Source: Eutrigla gurnardus
Taxonomy: Eukaryota > Chordata > Actinopteri > Perciformes > Triglidae
Direction of reading: 5' to 3'
Length of the DNA stretch: 64,000 nt
NCBI GenBank assembly: GCA_963514095.1
Contig: OY741272.1
Coordinates: 24,259,230-24,323,229 of the forward strand
This document shows positions 23,362 through 34,041 of this stretch, piece after piece. The position numbers and the translations under genes were made by a program. Numbering within the stretch: position 1 is the first letter of the stretch; the number at the start of each line of letters is the position of its first letter. The notes under the pieces were generated by a model. The model saw only the letters and a program-made list of their open reading frames with translations, was not told the origin of the DNA and searched no databases.

Positions 23362-23444
23362 CTATTTGCTCGGCCTCCAGGATTTGGAGCTGCTTTTGAG
23401 TGGAGCTTCTTCACGCCGCCGCTTCAGTGTAGACGGCCCTCTTT
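23362..23444 (-). pseudogene. Orphan copy of the cry1 terminal coding exon
   Basis: Identical in sequence to cry1 exon 11 at 29031-29113, with the same acceptor (CCGTGCAG) and stop and followed by the same 3' UTR. The ten upstream exons are missing because the duplication breakpoint lies in the last cry1 intron. It cannot encode a cryptochrome alone. It is on the same strand, 5.7 kb downstream of the real last exon, so it could serve as an alternative terminal exon for read-through cry1 transcripts, giving the same tail but another 3' UTR. That use is inference. Confidence 0.9.
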
Positions 23445-24348
23445 CTGCACGGAGACAAAACAAACAGTCACGTCAATGAGTTCAAGTTCCTTTTGCATAT
23501 TAGCAATTGGGCTCGGGGCATTTTATGGTTTCTCAATATTTCTGGCTTGTTTTGGGAGAACAAATAGTTTTATTATTTGTGGTAATGAAGCCCACAATTC
23601 AGTTACGGCAGAGTACGGCAGCCCTGTTGGCTACGGTAGCAAATATTTGATATCAGTCTCAGATATAAGTCTCATGAGTATTCATTTACATCCACGAGTT
23701 TGATGAGTTTGATTATATGCAAATATAACCGGTTATTCTCTTCACCTCACCTTCTCTCCTCCTCTGTGACATGGCTGGGTTTTTGAGTTCATGGTCGTGC
23801 TCAGTGTTTTCTGGGTAATTGGACCCAGTTATGCTGCAGGTGTTTGAACCTGAGAACCCGAAGCTTGTAGAAGGAAGGATGTGGTGAACTGTCTTGGGAC
23901 GACTTGTGTGGCTAGTGAGCATTTTTGTTTTAGAGGAACCTTTGGATGCTAATTTAGTTGGACACTTATGGTGATTCAGTTTATCTATTTATTACTTGAA
24001 GCTTGTCTGGTCTCCCATTTCTGTTGCATTCTTTGAGCCGAGCCGTAACTCTTTGTTTTATTGTGATATTTAGTCAAGTCCCTTTATCTGTGGAACACAT
24101 TTAAAAGTGATTTGACGAAGGTGTTACTTAAGTACCTCCTTGGACATCTGTTTCTTATTACATTTATCTTTCTCTGTTTACTGTTTTATATAACTTTGAT
24201 TTATTCTGTAGTAAAGTCGCTGCAGTGACCATTAATATTATATAAGACCATAATAGATATAGAGCGTTAAGAGACAGTTGTCCTTGTCTCATTGATATGC
24301 CTCCATCTAGTGGCGAACGGGACACAAAGCCAGATGAATATGGATCAT

Positions 24349-24354
24349 TTTATT
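24349..24354 (-). terminator. Candidate poly(A) signal for dhfr copy B
   Basis: AATAAA on the minus strand about 547 bp past the copy B stop codon; counterpart of 19624-19629. Confidence 0.4.
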
Positions 24355-24584
24355 CCACATTAATTCACAAAATGTCACGTCTCCATTAAAAATGTACCAT
24401 TGAATTTCATGAAAAACAGTAAAAACCTCCATCAATAAATGCATCTTTACATTTCGGAACCCAACAAATTACAAGCTGTAAAATTTCTCCATATCGTGTA
24501 CTGAGGAGGATGAGACGCAAACGCCGGTTAAGTGATGTCCTGCCAGACAACATTAAGTACATTAATGCATTTTTCTCCTTAATG

Positions 24585-24635
24585 GAATTCTGAATTTCCC
24601 CTTGGGGACTAATAAAGGAATCTTAATCTGAATCT
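24585..24635. mobile_element. Retroposon-type 3' tail in dhfr 3' flank (unit B)
   Basis: Same block as in unit A near 19.88 kb, inherited through the duplication. Confidence 0.5.
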
Positions 24636-24900
24636 GAGCAGTGATTGCAGAAGACTTTGGTAGACAATCTGGACCGCTGTATGTCTTTTTTGGTGGATTT
24701 CAAAGGGTATAAAAGGCCATATTTACACTGGAATTCTCAATGACTACATTAAAAAGAGTGATAGCAAGTTTCCTCGAATTTAGAAAAATAGACTGACACA
24801 CTGTGGGCTGCTTCTATCCAGGAATCCACTCTGCAATACATCTTAAAACATATTTTTGAAGGAATGGTTTTCTGGTGTTTGGCTTTTCTCTGTCGGTCGT

Positions 24901-26589
24901 CTACACCGCATCACCGACCTCTTTCTTGAATACTTGGAATTTGTACTTGATGCCGTTCTCCTCCTGGATTCCACTCGGCACGTGAGGATATCTTGTTTGG
25001 AAACAAAAAGAAACTTTTTTTTGTTAATAAACAGCTTTGCCAGTTTAATGATCCGAGAGGAGAAGATGAACACATACCCTTCTTGTTCTTTAAAGACTCT
25101 TCTGTCAAACTCGGGGAAGAAAACATCGCAGTCAAAGTCTGCCATGACGTCCGTCATGTACACCAAGTCACACCAAGGGTGCTTCATCGCATCCTGGCCA
25201 CAAACAGAAGGAGTATTAACAACCTGCTTTTACTGTATGTAACTCAACACAATAGGAGATACATTGTCTTCTTCTCTAATGACAACTTTGCATAAATGCG
25301 CCACCTTTCACGGCTGACTGGACCTGTTTGAAGTTGGGAATGCTGGATGACTGGATTAATGAAAGGTGTGTGAGGAGGAGGAGCTCCGCCCTCAGACTGG
25401 TTTACCTCGTAGACCTGCATCCCACCAACGATCCAGATGGTCTCGATCAGGTCGGCGAGGGGGGGCTGCGCTGCCAGGCGGGCAGCACTGTCCAAGTCTT
25501 GACACAAGAAGTGGGCGTGATCTGGAGCCGTGCTGTAAGAGGAGGAATGCCCTTTAGTTCGAGGAGCACGAATGACTGGTTTCTAGATAATCCCAATTAT
25601 GTCGCGCCGCTTGTCATGTTTGTTTTTGAGAGAGGACTCACTCCAGCGTCGTGCTCAGCACCGCGTGCAGAATGTTGGGCATCGGGTAGTTCGTTTTTGG
25701 GTGGGAGAACCAGCAGAGTTTCCCCCAGACCATCATGTTCATCCTTCCTGAAATAGAAAGAATGAAATATTTGACTCTCCACATCAGCTCTCGGTGACAT
25801 AGCACAGTCTCTACATGAGGTGGATACAACGTGATGCCGTGTTGACATTGAGGAATACCTGGTCTCGACACCCTCGTGACATGGTTCATAAAGTTCTGGA
25901 GCTCGGATCTGAAAGAGTCACATTTGGCATATTAGAATCAGACATAACAAAGTCACCAAAACGTGCTTTATGGTTTCCACACAGAGCAAAGGATGCTCTG
26001 GTGAATACAATGTAGTTATATAACACACACATTTTTATTTTTACCATATAACAGTACTGCTGCTACTATAGCCTACTGTACCACTAGTTTGCTTGCTAGA
26101 AGGCCTACCTGTTGACTTTGCAACTAGTGCCCGCAGCATTTTTCTTTTAATTAATTCAATTACTTATTGACCGTGAAAAAAAAAAAGAACATCATGTCCC
26201 ATTCGACCCAACAAGTGAGATTTTTTTTTCTTTTTTGCTGACATCACTTTTCGGCTCTTCTAGTATACATTTATGACTAACTGAAAAAGAAATATTGGAA
26301 AAATAATATCTGCTTTTAGACCTTTAAACTGTTACCTAGAGGTGAACCCACTAAACACACACTTAACATGTATAATATCCACACACATGCAGGCCTATTG
26401 TATGCTATAAGCATGTCTAAAAGGCGCATCCCATGACTCAGTAAAGTATAAAGAGACGTCATCACAAACGCGTCACTCTTACGGTAGATTCCAGGGCATT
26501 TGCCCGTCTTTCTCGATGCCCATGTTATTGCATGTGGCCGCTATGAGGCGGATGGGCTTCTTCTGCACTTTGTCCCCGGCGGTTTCCAT
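24901..26589 (-). CDS. dhfr: Dihydrofolate reductase-type protein, copy B (six exons), active-site variant
   Basis: Exons on the minus strand: 26483-26589, 25859-25908, 25642-25747, 25406-25532, 25078-25193, 24901-24991. All are exactly 4730 bp from copy A with intact splice sites, frame and stop; 198 residues. Four coding differences from copy A were seen. Two are synonymous (Pro136 and Asp92 codons) and two change the protein. Gly26 becomes Glu in the MGIGKDG loop, giving MGIEKDG. Phe39 becomes Leu right after catalytic-type Glu38, giving PSEL. These align with human Gly17 (Met20 loop at the NADPH/substrate site) and Phe31 (folate and antifolate contact; Leu28 in E. coli). The gene is intact rather than broken, but Gly26Glu may impair or alter function. 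It is the copy nearest cry1, whose poly(A) signal lies about 1.7 kb upstream. Confidence 0.88.
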
Positions 26590-26734
26590 CTCCAGCGTGA
26601 AGTCAACAAAAAAAAAAGAAAAGAAAAAAAACGACGCACACGACCGAGATCCGCGACCCGGACTGCGCCTCGGTGCTGCCGCTTTATGCAGACTCGAGGT
26701 CGGCTATCACCGCCCACCGACGGCGGCGGCTGCT

Positions 26735-26739
26735 ATTGG
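26735..26739 (-). promoter_or_regulatory. Inverted CCAAT box upstream of dhfr copy B
   Basis: Counterpart of the box at 22005-22009, about 146 bp upstream of the copy B start codon. The surrounding CpG-rich sequence is nearly identical in both copies. Confidence 0.5.
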
Positions 26740-27117
26740 ACGCGGCGGAGCCTCGCGGAGCGTCTTTAATCTGATTTTTGGGGCAAATAATCAGCCCTGC
26801 TCGCGCCCCGAGCATAACACTGTGATAACAATGTGATCAGCAATGTGACTCGTTCACGAGCAAGGCATCGTCCTCAGCTGCACTTCCCCCATGAACTTCA
26901 AAGCACACAAAAAAAAACCAGGACATTAGATTATTAAAGGCTGTGTATGTTATGTATCATCCAGCTGCTATTGGTGACCTCAAAAATAGATAGAATGATA
27001 TCTTTTGTTCTTTTAGTTCTTAAAACTATATAATGCAACACACTATCTGGTATAAACTGGATTAAAGGTTACAGGTGCCAAACATGTTTTATTGTTTAAC
27101 AGCTATCAATCAGTTAC

Positions 27118-28050
27118 TACGGAAGCGTATTGCATTCACTTGAGTAATTTTTTTTTGGTTTGTTTTTTGGAGTAATTATTTCTGTTTTTCTGAGTAATTT
27201 ATTTCTTTGGTCGGTTTTTCGGAGTAATTTATTTCTTTGGTCTGTTTTTCGGAGTAATTTATTTCTTTGGTCTGTTTTTCTGAGTAATTTATTTCTTTGG
27301 TCTGTTTTTCTGAGTAATTAATTTTTTGGTCTGTTTTTCGGAGTAAATTTTTTTTGTCTGTTTTTCTGAGTAATTTTTTTTGGGTCTGTTTTTCGGAGTA
27401 ATTTTTTTCTGATTTTCTGAATATTTTTTTTTCTGAGTTTAGACAGCATTTGAAACAATAGACGCATTTATTCCTTTGTGAAAGCTCGATAATGGAGGCC
27501 AACATGACCGACTTGTTTAGTTTGATCAAGTTCTACTTTGATCTGGGATTAAGACACTGGGAGATAGTCCTGTCTTTGAGTCATATAGATGGTATTACCA
27601 TAAGTGTATCCACTTTACGCAGGCACCTGAGGACTTTGCGGCTGAATAGCTGAAGATGGGGCATGTGTATGCAGGAGTCACTACAGGTCCATGGGAGTCA
27701 CTTGCAGGTTGGAGGTTCTCGCGGGAGTTCGAAGTATCGCGATAATTCAGAAAAAAAATTACTCCGAAAAACAGAAAAAAAATTACCACGAAAAACAGAA
27801 AAAAAATTACCACGAAAAACAGAAAATAAATTACTCCGAAAAACAGGAAAAGAATTACTCAGAAAATCAGGAAAAATAATTAGTCAGAAAAACAACCAAA
27901 CAAAAAAAAATTACTCAGAAAAACAGACCAAAAAAAAATTACTCAGAAAAACAGACCACAGAAATAAATTACTCAGAAAAACAGGAATAATTACTCCAAA
28001 AAACAAACCCCAAAAAAAAATTACTCAAGTGAATACAATACGCTTCCGTA
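27118..28050. mobile_element. 933-bp foldback DNA transposon with tandem-repeat arms
   Basis: Present in unit B and absent at the matching site of unit A (near 22387), so both boundaries are exact. The ends are inverted: TACGGAAGCGTATTG at the left and CAATACGCTTCCGTA at the right. The flanking AGTTAC (27112-27117 and 28051-28056) occurs once in unit A, giving a 6-bp target-site duplication. Each arm of about 300 bp is built from repeats of roughly 25-30 bp, 'gagtaatttatttctttggtctgttttt' style on the left and their complement (ttactc.gaaaaacag) on the right, so the arms can fold back on each other. A unique centre at about 27430-27745 carries a short reading frame. The 6-bp duplication and that frame fit an IS3EU-like origin, which is tentative. 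Confidence 0.9.
27492..27653 (+). pseudogene. Remnant transposase-like N-terminal ORF inside the foldback element
   Basis: 53 codons from ATG to TGA in the unique centre of the foldback element. The peptide has the pattern 'LIKFYFDLGLRHWEIVLSLS ... ISVSTLRRHLRTLRL'. This looks like the N-terminal helix-turn-helix segment (short helix, GL.HxEI, then a recognition helix rich in Arg and Leu) of integrase-type transposases seen in fish genomes, recalled rather than searched. No catalytic domain follows. It could also be chance, but its amphipathic pattern and central position argue for a relic. Confidence 0.5.
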
Positions 28051-28253
28051 AGTTACTGATGTTATCTGCATGAAAACATACAAATCTATAAGTTGATAAG
28101 AAAAACTATAAAAGGCAGTAATCAGTCCTCCTTTACAGTCCGACTGGAGAATGTTCTACACTTATAAAGAGGAAGATCAAAAGTTATAATCTGTTGACAT
28201 TAATGGTGAAATGAACAAAAGAGAAATCAAAAAGGATGCAACGTTTCATGTAA

Positions 28254-28259
28254 TTTATT
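28254..28259 (-). terminator. Candidate poly(A) signal AATAAA of cry1
   Basis: Minus-strand AATAAA 772 bp after the cry1 stop codon. The duplicated counterpart is at 22585-22590. It would define a 3' UTR of about 0.8 kb. Confidence 0.55.
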
Positions 28260-29030
28260 GGCATTTTCAATACAGTTAAAATGTGGTCATTCTTGATACA
28301 AAAATAGATTTACAATCACAAGGGAGACAAAAATTATGTACAAAAGGAGTTGTGATCCCACGGGACCAAATATACAAATGTGGGAAATAAAAACAAATAT
28401 TTACAAATTGTAAATTTGCATGGCCTGCTTATAATCGTCATTATTACTGTACATCAGGCCTTTGTCTTAAATATAAAAAAATAAACTTTATTACATTATG
28501 TACATTAAAGTCAGCATGACCTAATATTTTTCATATGAAATATTTGAGCCAAAAAGTGTATGTCAGAGTTCCCACAAGTTCCCAACACTGAGATTTCAGA
28601 TCTTGACATTTTCACGTAAAGACGTAGAGACCGAAGCAGTCGGGTATTAGCTTTATCTTCAGCTCACTCGTCTATGAGATACTGATTTTATAACCGGCCA
28701 GATGCTTGACTGATGTGGGACGTTGAGGTGAAGCTAGGGCATCGGTGATAATGACAGTTACAGTTATATACTGTAGTGGAAGACGATGGGTTGCTGTTTT
28801 CCCCCCTCCTTTCATGCCCTTCTCGTGCAGGGTTCCTTCTCCTCAATATCAGCATTGTCTCTGAATTCCTTCCTCGCTTCCTGAGATGCGCGACGTGTCT
28901 GATCGGCGACCCAAGACACGTTAAGACATAAAGTCGTTAGTTACAGTTACCACTGTGTCAGCTGAGGGCTCTGCAGGAGGAGATGCTATCCAGATCACTG
29001 AGGGACTCTTTATCTTCTGCTTTTTGCACA

Positions 29031-32000
29031 CTATTTGCTCGGCCTCCAGGATTTGGAGCTGCTTTTGAGTGGAGCTTCTTCACGCCGCCGCTTCAGTGTA
29101 GACGGCCCTCTTTCTGCACGGAGACAAAACAAACAGTCACGTCAATGAGTTCAAGTTCCTTTTGCATATTAGCAATTGGGCTCTCAATATTTCTGGCTTG
29201 TTTTGGGAGAACAAATAGTTTTATTTTTTGTGGTAATGAAGCCCACAATTCAGTTACGGCAGAGTACGGCAGCTCTGTTGGCTACGGTAGCAAATATTTG
29301 ATATCAGTCTCAGATATAAGTCTCATGAGTATTCATTTACATCCACGAGTTTGATGAGTTTGATTATATGCAAATATAACCGGTTATTCTCTTGTCTGCT
29401 TTGTACAATTTAACATGTATGTGTAATGTATTAGGACACAAAGTATTTTAAGCAGTGACAATGTTAACAATCCGGACCTACATACCTGTCCGAGACGCTA
29501 CTGTGTATGTGGAGAGACTTTCCGAAGACCCTCCTACAGCTTGACTGGCCCCCATGATGACTCCTCTGACAATGCTGGCTCCGTTGTTGGGATTGGTAGG
29601 TACTGCTGCCAGCATGCCTGCAAGGGGACAAAGGTTTTTATAATTTACCCACAAGGCATTGGCTCCTTATTTCTAGCCTTATGAAAGTGTTTCTAGGTTT
29701 ATTTGTGCTTGTATAGTTGCTATGAAACAGCTATTACAAGGGCTTTATCTGCACACAACAATCGCAAATATCTCATTGTGGTGTATTCTAATGCAATATT
29801 GTGTAATATTTGAAAGCTTTATCGTAGATTATTGTGGTTGTATCTAGAACCACTTGCCCCATCAAAGTGCTCACGAGTCAAGTTTCTCTTAAGGGCTGGT
29901 CGCGTCTAGGAGTCACATGCTTCTCTCAGTATCAACGACCCGACAAGAGGCAATACCTAAACTCCCCACTAGTCAGTTAGAGCTAAAGTAGCCTCTTGGA
30001 TGAGGAGAAAGGTCTTCAAATCCAGTTGCCCACGATAAAGCTTTCAAAGACTACCGTGACCCGGATGACTGAGAATCAATATTTGGTTCGTGTCCTTACT
30101 TAGTCCTCTGTAGCTGGAAAGCTGCTGGTAAATCTGCTTCATCCGCTCTATGTTGATGCGGCTGGCCTCGGCATGGTTCACCATGGGACTTGGGTAGTGG
30201 ACTCCTATGATGCACTTGGCTGCCTTCTGCACTTCCTCGGGGGCATTCCAAGGATCATAGATGTATTTGGCTGGAAAGCCCCTTAACATGGGCAAATAGC
30301 GCCTGTGAGCAGAGAAAGAAAAGCATAGAAACGGATTAGAGGGATGAAAGGTGTGTGGAACATGATATGAGGGAAAGTCGACTGATTGTTTAAGATGTTA
30401 CAGGTAGTAACATAGTAGATAAGTTAATGTTAAACCACCATTACTCCTGACTGCGTGAGCTCATTCTGTTTTTATAATGGCACTGTAAAATAGGTCAAAC
30501 GATTCGCGTCACTGTTTAATTGATTACCACTCATGATTGTATCAAGACCGACCATGACAAATCAACGACACAGTAAGCGTGTGAAAAGCCCAGTGCTTCG
30601 TCAATGCATGTGTTGCAGGTCAAAGTGCAGACTGACCGTATGTAGTCCCCGTTTGGGTCCGTGCGTCGTCCAAATCCCACAGGGCAGTAACAGTGGAAAA
30701 ACTGCTGGAAAAATGAGCTGCAAGAGAGCCACATCCAGCTGCCAGCATTCACACTCCAGTCGGCGTCTATGAGCAGCTCTTCAAACACCTGTACGAGACA
30801 CAGACAGTGGAGACGATGCATGTTACTTTAAATCGGAGCGAGAAACACATACTGCAACTGTATTTTTAATGATGAAAGTGAAGTCCATAAGGATTCTCTT
30901 GAGTCTCCGTCCTTACCTTCATGCCTTCCTCCCAGCTCACCCAGAGGTCTCCCCTGGTGAGGAAGCAGGCCACAGCATGCCTCGCCAAATGATGGATCCA
31001 GCCCTCTTGCCTCAGCTGGGTCATAATGGCGTCTATCCAGGGAAAACCTGTGCGTCCCTCTGCCCACTTGGCAAGTGCCTCCGGGTTGCGGTCCCAGGGG
31101 ATCTGCACGCAGACGGGGTTTCCCTCCATCTTGTCGAAGCAGGGGTTGTTGGTGGCAGTCGTGTAGAAGAACTCCCTCCACAACAGCTGGCCATACAAGG
31201 AAAGTGGTGGGGTGCTGTTCTTCTTGACCTGATGAGAACATCACAATGTTACTTTAAAATTCAAATTTAAAAAACAAAATGGATTTAATTTAAATGCCCG
31301 AATCGGAGTGAAAACAAAATATTAAATAGAAATACCCAATCCTACCTTCTTGTAAAGATCAGTGAGTTTGAAGTAGAAGAGTCGACAGGAGAGACATCCA
31401 AAGCGGAGGTAGGGGCTGAGGCCTGTGGGACTGGCCAGCAGGGAGTTGGCGTTCATACGTGGGCGCTCGAAGTTTGCCACCCATGCCTTAAAAAAAAAAA
31501 TGGACAAAATATTTATACAAAATGTCATTCAAGGTCTGCCACATGCACTGAGTCAAGTTCCTTGAATATCATTCACAGGAAGGACCTAAAGTGTGTCATT
31601 TCATTTAATTGGTGAGTATGTTAAAGTGAGAGTTGAATGATTTATTTTCCTCCCTGTCTGCCCGTTTATATCACGGACAAAGAGCGGGTAGTGTTGCATA
31701 CTGTGTAGTAAAATGTCTTTTTACCTTTCTCTCCAGATGCCTCTCTAGCCTCATGAGTGCTTCTGTTTCTCCACCTGGCCATACAGCTGTGGTCAGAGCC
31801 TCCGTCTCAAAACCTGGAAATGAAACATATACAGGTATGCGTTAAAAAAACGTTCCAGGTCTGTGAATGTGACACTGAAACACACGCTGGATGGCATTTT
31901 TGTATTTACATACACCACAACTTACAAATAAAGATAGAACTTACCAAGCTCCTCTAGGGACGGCACCCCGAACTTGTCATCGTGGTCTTCGCTGATGGGT

Positions 32001-33731
32001 GTCGCACATTTTTTGATGACCTTGGATGTGATCGTCTCTGCAGGCAGCTCCACAGCATCCATACGGCTGAGGAGGGCCTGGAAGCGCTTGTACGTAAGAG
32101 GAGACTGACCATCGTTGAGTTCAATGATCCTTTAGGAAAGAAAAAATGTAAATGTAACTGGTTCATTAGTATAGGACAGTCATATTAACTAGTACTGGAT
32201 AGGCAACTCACTTGTCCAGATCGTAGAGGGTGTGTGCAGTCCGCACCATGACCTCCACCCCGGCCTCACTGGCTAGTTTTTTAATGGCAGCGTCGCGTTC
32301 CTTGCCAAACGGCTCAGAGTCGTACTCATAAGATAGACGGTTAATCTGCCATTCCTGAGGAACAGTAAAAGATAAAATGTATTGTTTTATTCTGTAAGGG
32401 AACGCATGAAAGAAGACGACAGTGACATAATAAATGTTTGGTTCTTATGTTTGGACATAAACAAATTGGTTCTGAATTAACCTCAAACTTTGCTTCAAGA
32501 CAACATGTGAGGGTTTCTGAGCAATCAATTTGGGAGAGCCAGGTTCACTTAAGTATCAACAGCATGGTTTTCCAGGCACATTTTATGGATCTGTATCATT
32601 ATGTTGTTATAATTACTAAAGTGACAGTTCATTTCAGAGAAAAAGCTATGTATAAAACTGCATCTTCATTCCATCGATCATACCTTAAAAATCCGAGGGA
32701 AGACATCCGTCGGCTGGCCTCTGATGACAAACAGGCGGGAGTTGAGTTTGCGCAGGCTGGCGTCCAAGTCCTCTAAGCACTGCAACAAAAACCTGGAAGC
32801 AAATAGACAGAAGGATCAATAAACTGATTATAAGTCAGAGGACACAGTTACACACAAAAAAAAGCAGATTCATTCAGCTGTACAAAGAATACCGTGAGCT
32901 ATTCCTTCTGATCACAACTTAAAAAAGCTACACGACCAAAATCTCTCATCATGGACGAGAGTTCATGAAATGAAAGGTAGCAGTGTTTTGGTGTGAACAG
33001 GCTGCCCTCTTCTGGTGAAGTCTTGTTGTACACACTGTTGATCACACACTGCATTCCAGTGTTACCAAGGGCAGCAGCAGACAGTCTACTACACTTCAAA
33101 CAGTGGTGAATGTGCTGTCAATAAGCAGATAGTCGACGGCAGCTTCCTAACATTTATCACACTGAGCGGCAGAAAACATGTACACGATGTGCTTCAGCAG
33201 CACGATCACAACACACCACAATCACAACACAACACATACAATTCAAGCATACAGTAGTTTTATTTACACTCCATGACATTGGACTAATGTTTACTGCATT
33301 TTATTTGCCTCGCTTTGAAAGCTACTACAAGGGACTTTAATTTGGGGTTAATTTCAGCAGACCTTGTGGACAAAAGAGGTAGCGTTTCCGAGCAGCAGAG
33401 TCCATTTTAGAAGCCTCACCATGACATTGAGACTGGTTTCATAACCAGATCAAAAGTGCCCTCTATAAAGTGGAAAAATATATAGAAATAGTGTGCACAT
33501 AGTAAGTGAGGTGGTGTAAGTGACTATTAAGGGGGTAGAGAGATCTAGTGAGTGTGTGTGTTTAATGTAGACCAAAAATAGTGAGCGTGGCAGCCTGGTT
33601 TTATAACCAGATCACACTGACCCAGTTTCTCAGCCAGCCATTCACAGCTGAGTAGCAGAGATAGGAGGCAGGGGAATGTAGAGAATGTGAGAATGTATAT
33701 GGATACATAACTATCCAGTTGTGCAATATGA

Positions 33732-33767
<36 letters not shown>

Positions 33768-34041
33768 ATTTATGTAAGCAAGTATGTAGTCTGTCATGAT
33801 ATGAGTGATCAGGTGTTATTTTCAGTTCTAGTAAACAAACACACCTCACAAGTTCTGACATCTCGCCCCGCCCCCCCACTCACCTCCACCTGCTGATGCC
33901 CACATTGGAGGAGCCTGCAAACCAGGGGTCAAGGATGTAAACGCATCGCAGCGTGTCCGCGTCCCGGATAGAGTCCCTCAGAGACGGGTTGTCGTGCAGC
34001 CGCAGCCCCTTCCTGAACCAGTGGATGGTGTTGACCACCAT
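29031..34041 (-). CDS. cry1: Cryptochrome 1 (eleven coding exons)
   Basis: CRY1 is a FAD-domain flavoprotein of the photolyase family that represses CLOCK:BMAL1 in the circadian loop. Exons on the minus strand: 33884-34041, 32684-32792, 32212-32354, 31945-32129, 31725-31813, 31346-31486, 30917-31228, 30637-30788, 30100-30302, 29486-29617, 29031-29113. All introns are GT-AG and phases join, giving 568 residues. The photolyase domain starts [20 protein letters not shown]. The FAD region holds the electron-transfer tryptophans at the same numbers as mouse CRY1 (Trp320, Trp374, Trp397), plus [12 protein letters not shown] and [20 protein letters not shown]. Exons 1-9 are near-identical to mammalian CRY1. 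Exons 10-11 encode a divergent 71-residue tail ending in basic [20 protein letters not shown], a likely nuclear signal. The exon 11 frame is set by phase alone, so the tail is less certain. The synteny with mterf2 and abtb3 supports cry1; which teleost cry1 paralogue it is cannot be told here. Confidence 0.95.
33733..33764. repeat. (TA)n microsatellite in cry1 intron 1
   Basis: Pure TA alternation of about 16 units. Confidence 0.95.

Larger units (their letters stand above)
19039..23742. repeat. Tandem segmental duplication, unit A
   Basis: Direct repeat of 23744-29393. It contains dhfr copy A, its flanks, and a stranded copy of the cry1 last exon plus 3' UTR. Over the dhfr exons the offset to unit B is exactly 4730 bp. 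About ten single-base differences were seen by eye in the 1.9 kb spanning the dhfr exons, so the duplication is recent. The outer part near 19.1-19.3 kb has more indels. Confidence 0.97.
23744..29393. repeat. Tandem segmental duplication, unit B
   Basis: Second copy of the unit beginning at 19039. It is longer than unit A chiefly because of the 933-bp foldback element at 27118-28050 and its 6-bp target duplication. Unit B lacks 18 bp present in unit A at about 23515-23535. The A/B junction at 23742-23744 joins TTATTCTCTT to ACCTCACC with a single extra C, as expected of end joining. The right edge at 29393 lies in the last intron of cry1. Confidence 0.97.

Noticed and set aside
23314..23703. 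129-codon plus-strand ORF, and its twin at 28983-29354
   Set aside because: Both are antisense to the duplicated cry1 terminal exon and UTR and differ by an 18-bp indel; no family resemblance.
27118..28050. CRISPR-like appearance of evenly spaced repeats
   Set aside because: This is eukaryotic DNA. The units are contiguous tandem repeats in inverted arms, bounded by a target-site duplication, with no unique spacers.
27176..28073. Lys/Glu-rich repetitive ORFs (EKQTKEINYS-type repeats)
   Set aside because: They are translations of the tandem-repeat arms of the foldback element, on both strands, not a repeat protein gene.
19039..29393. Possibility that the tandem duplication is only an assembly artefact
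   Set aside because: The units differ by scattered substitutions, an 18-bp indel and a transposon with a clean empty site. These differences are also compatible with two haplotypes joined in error, so read-depth confirmation is still listed in the findings.
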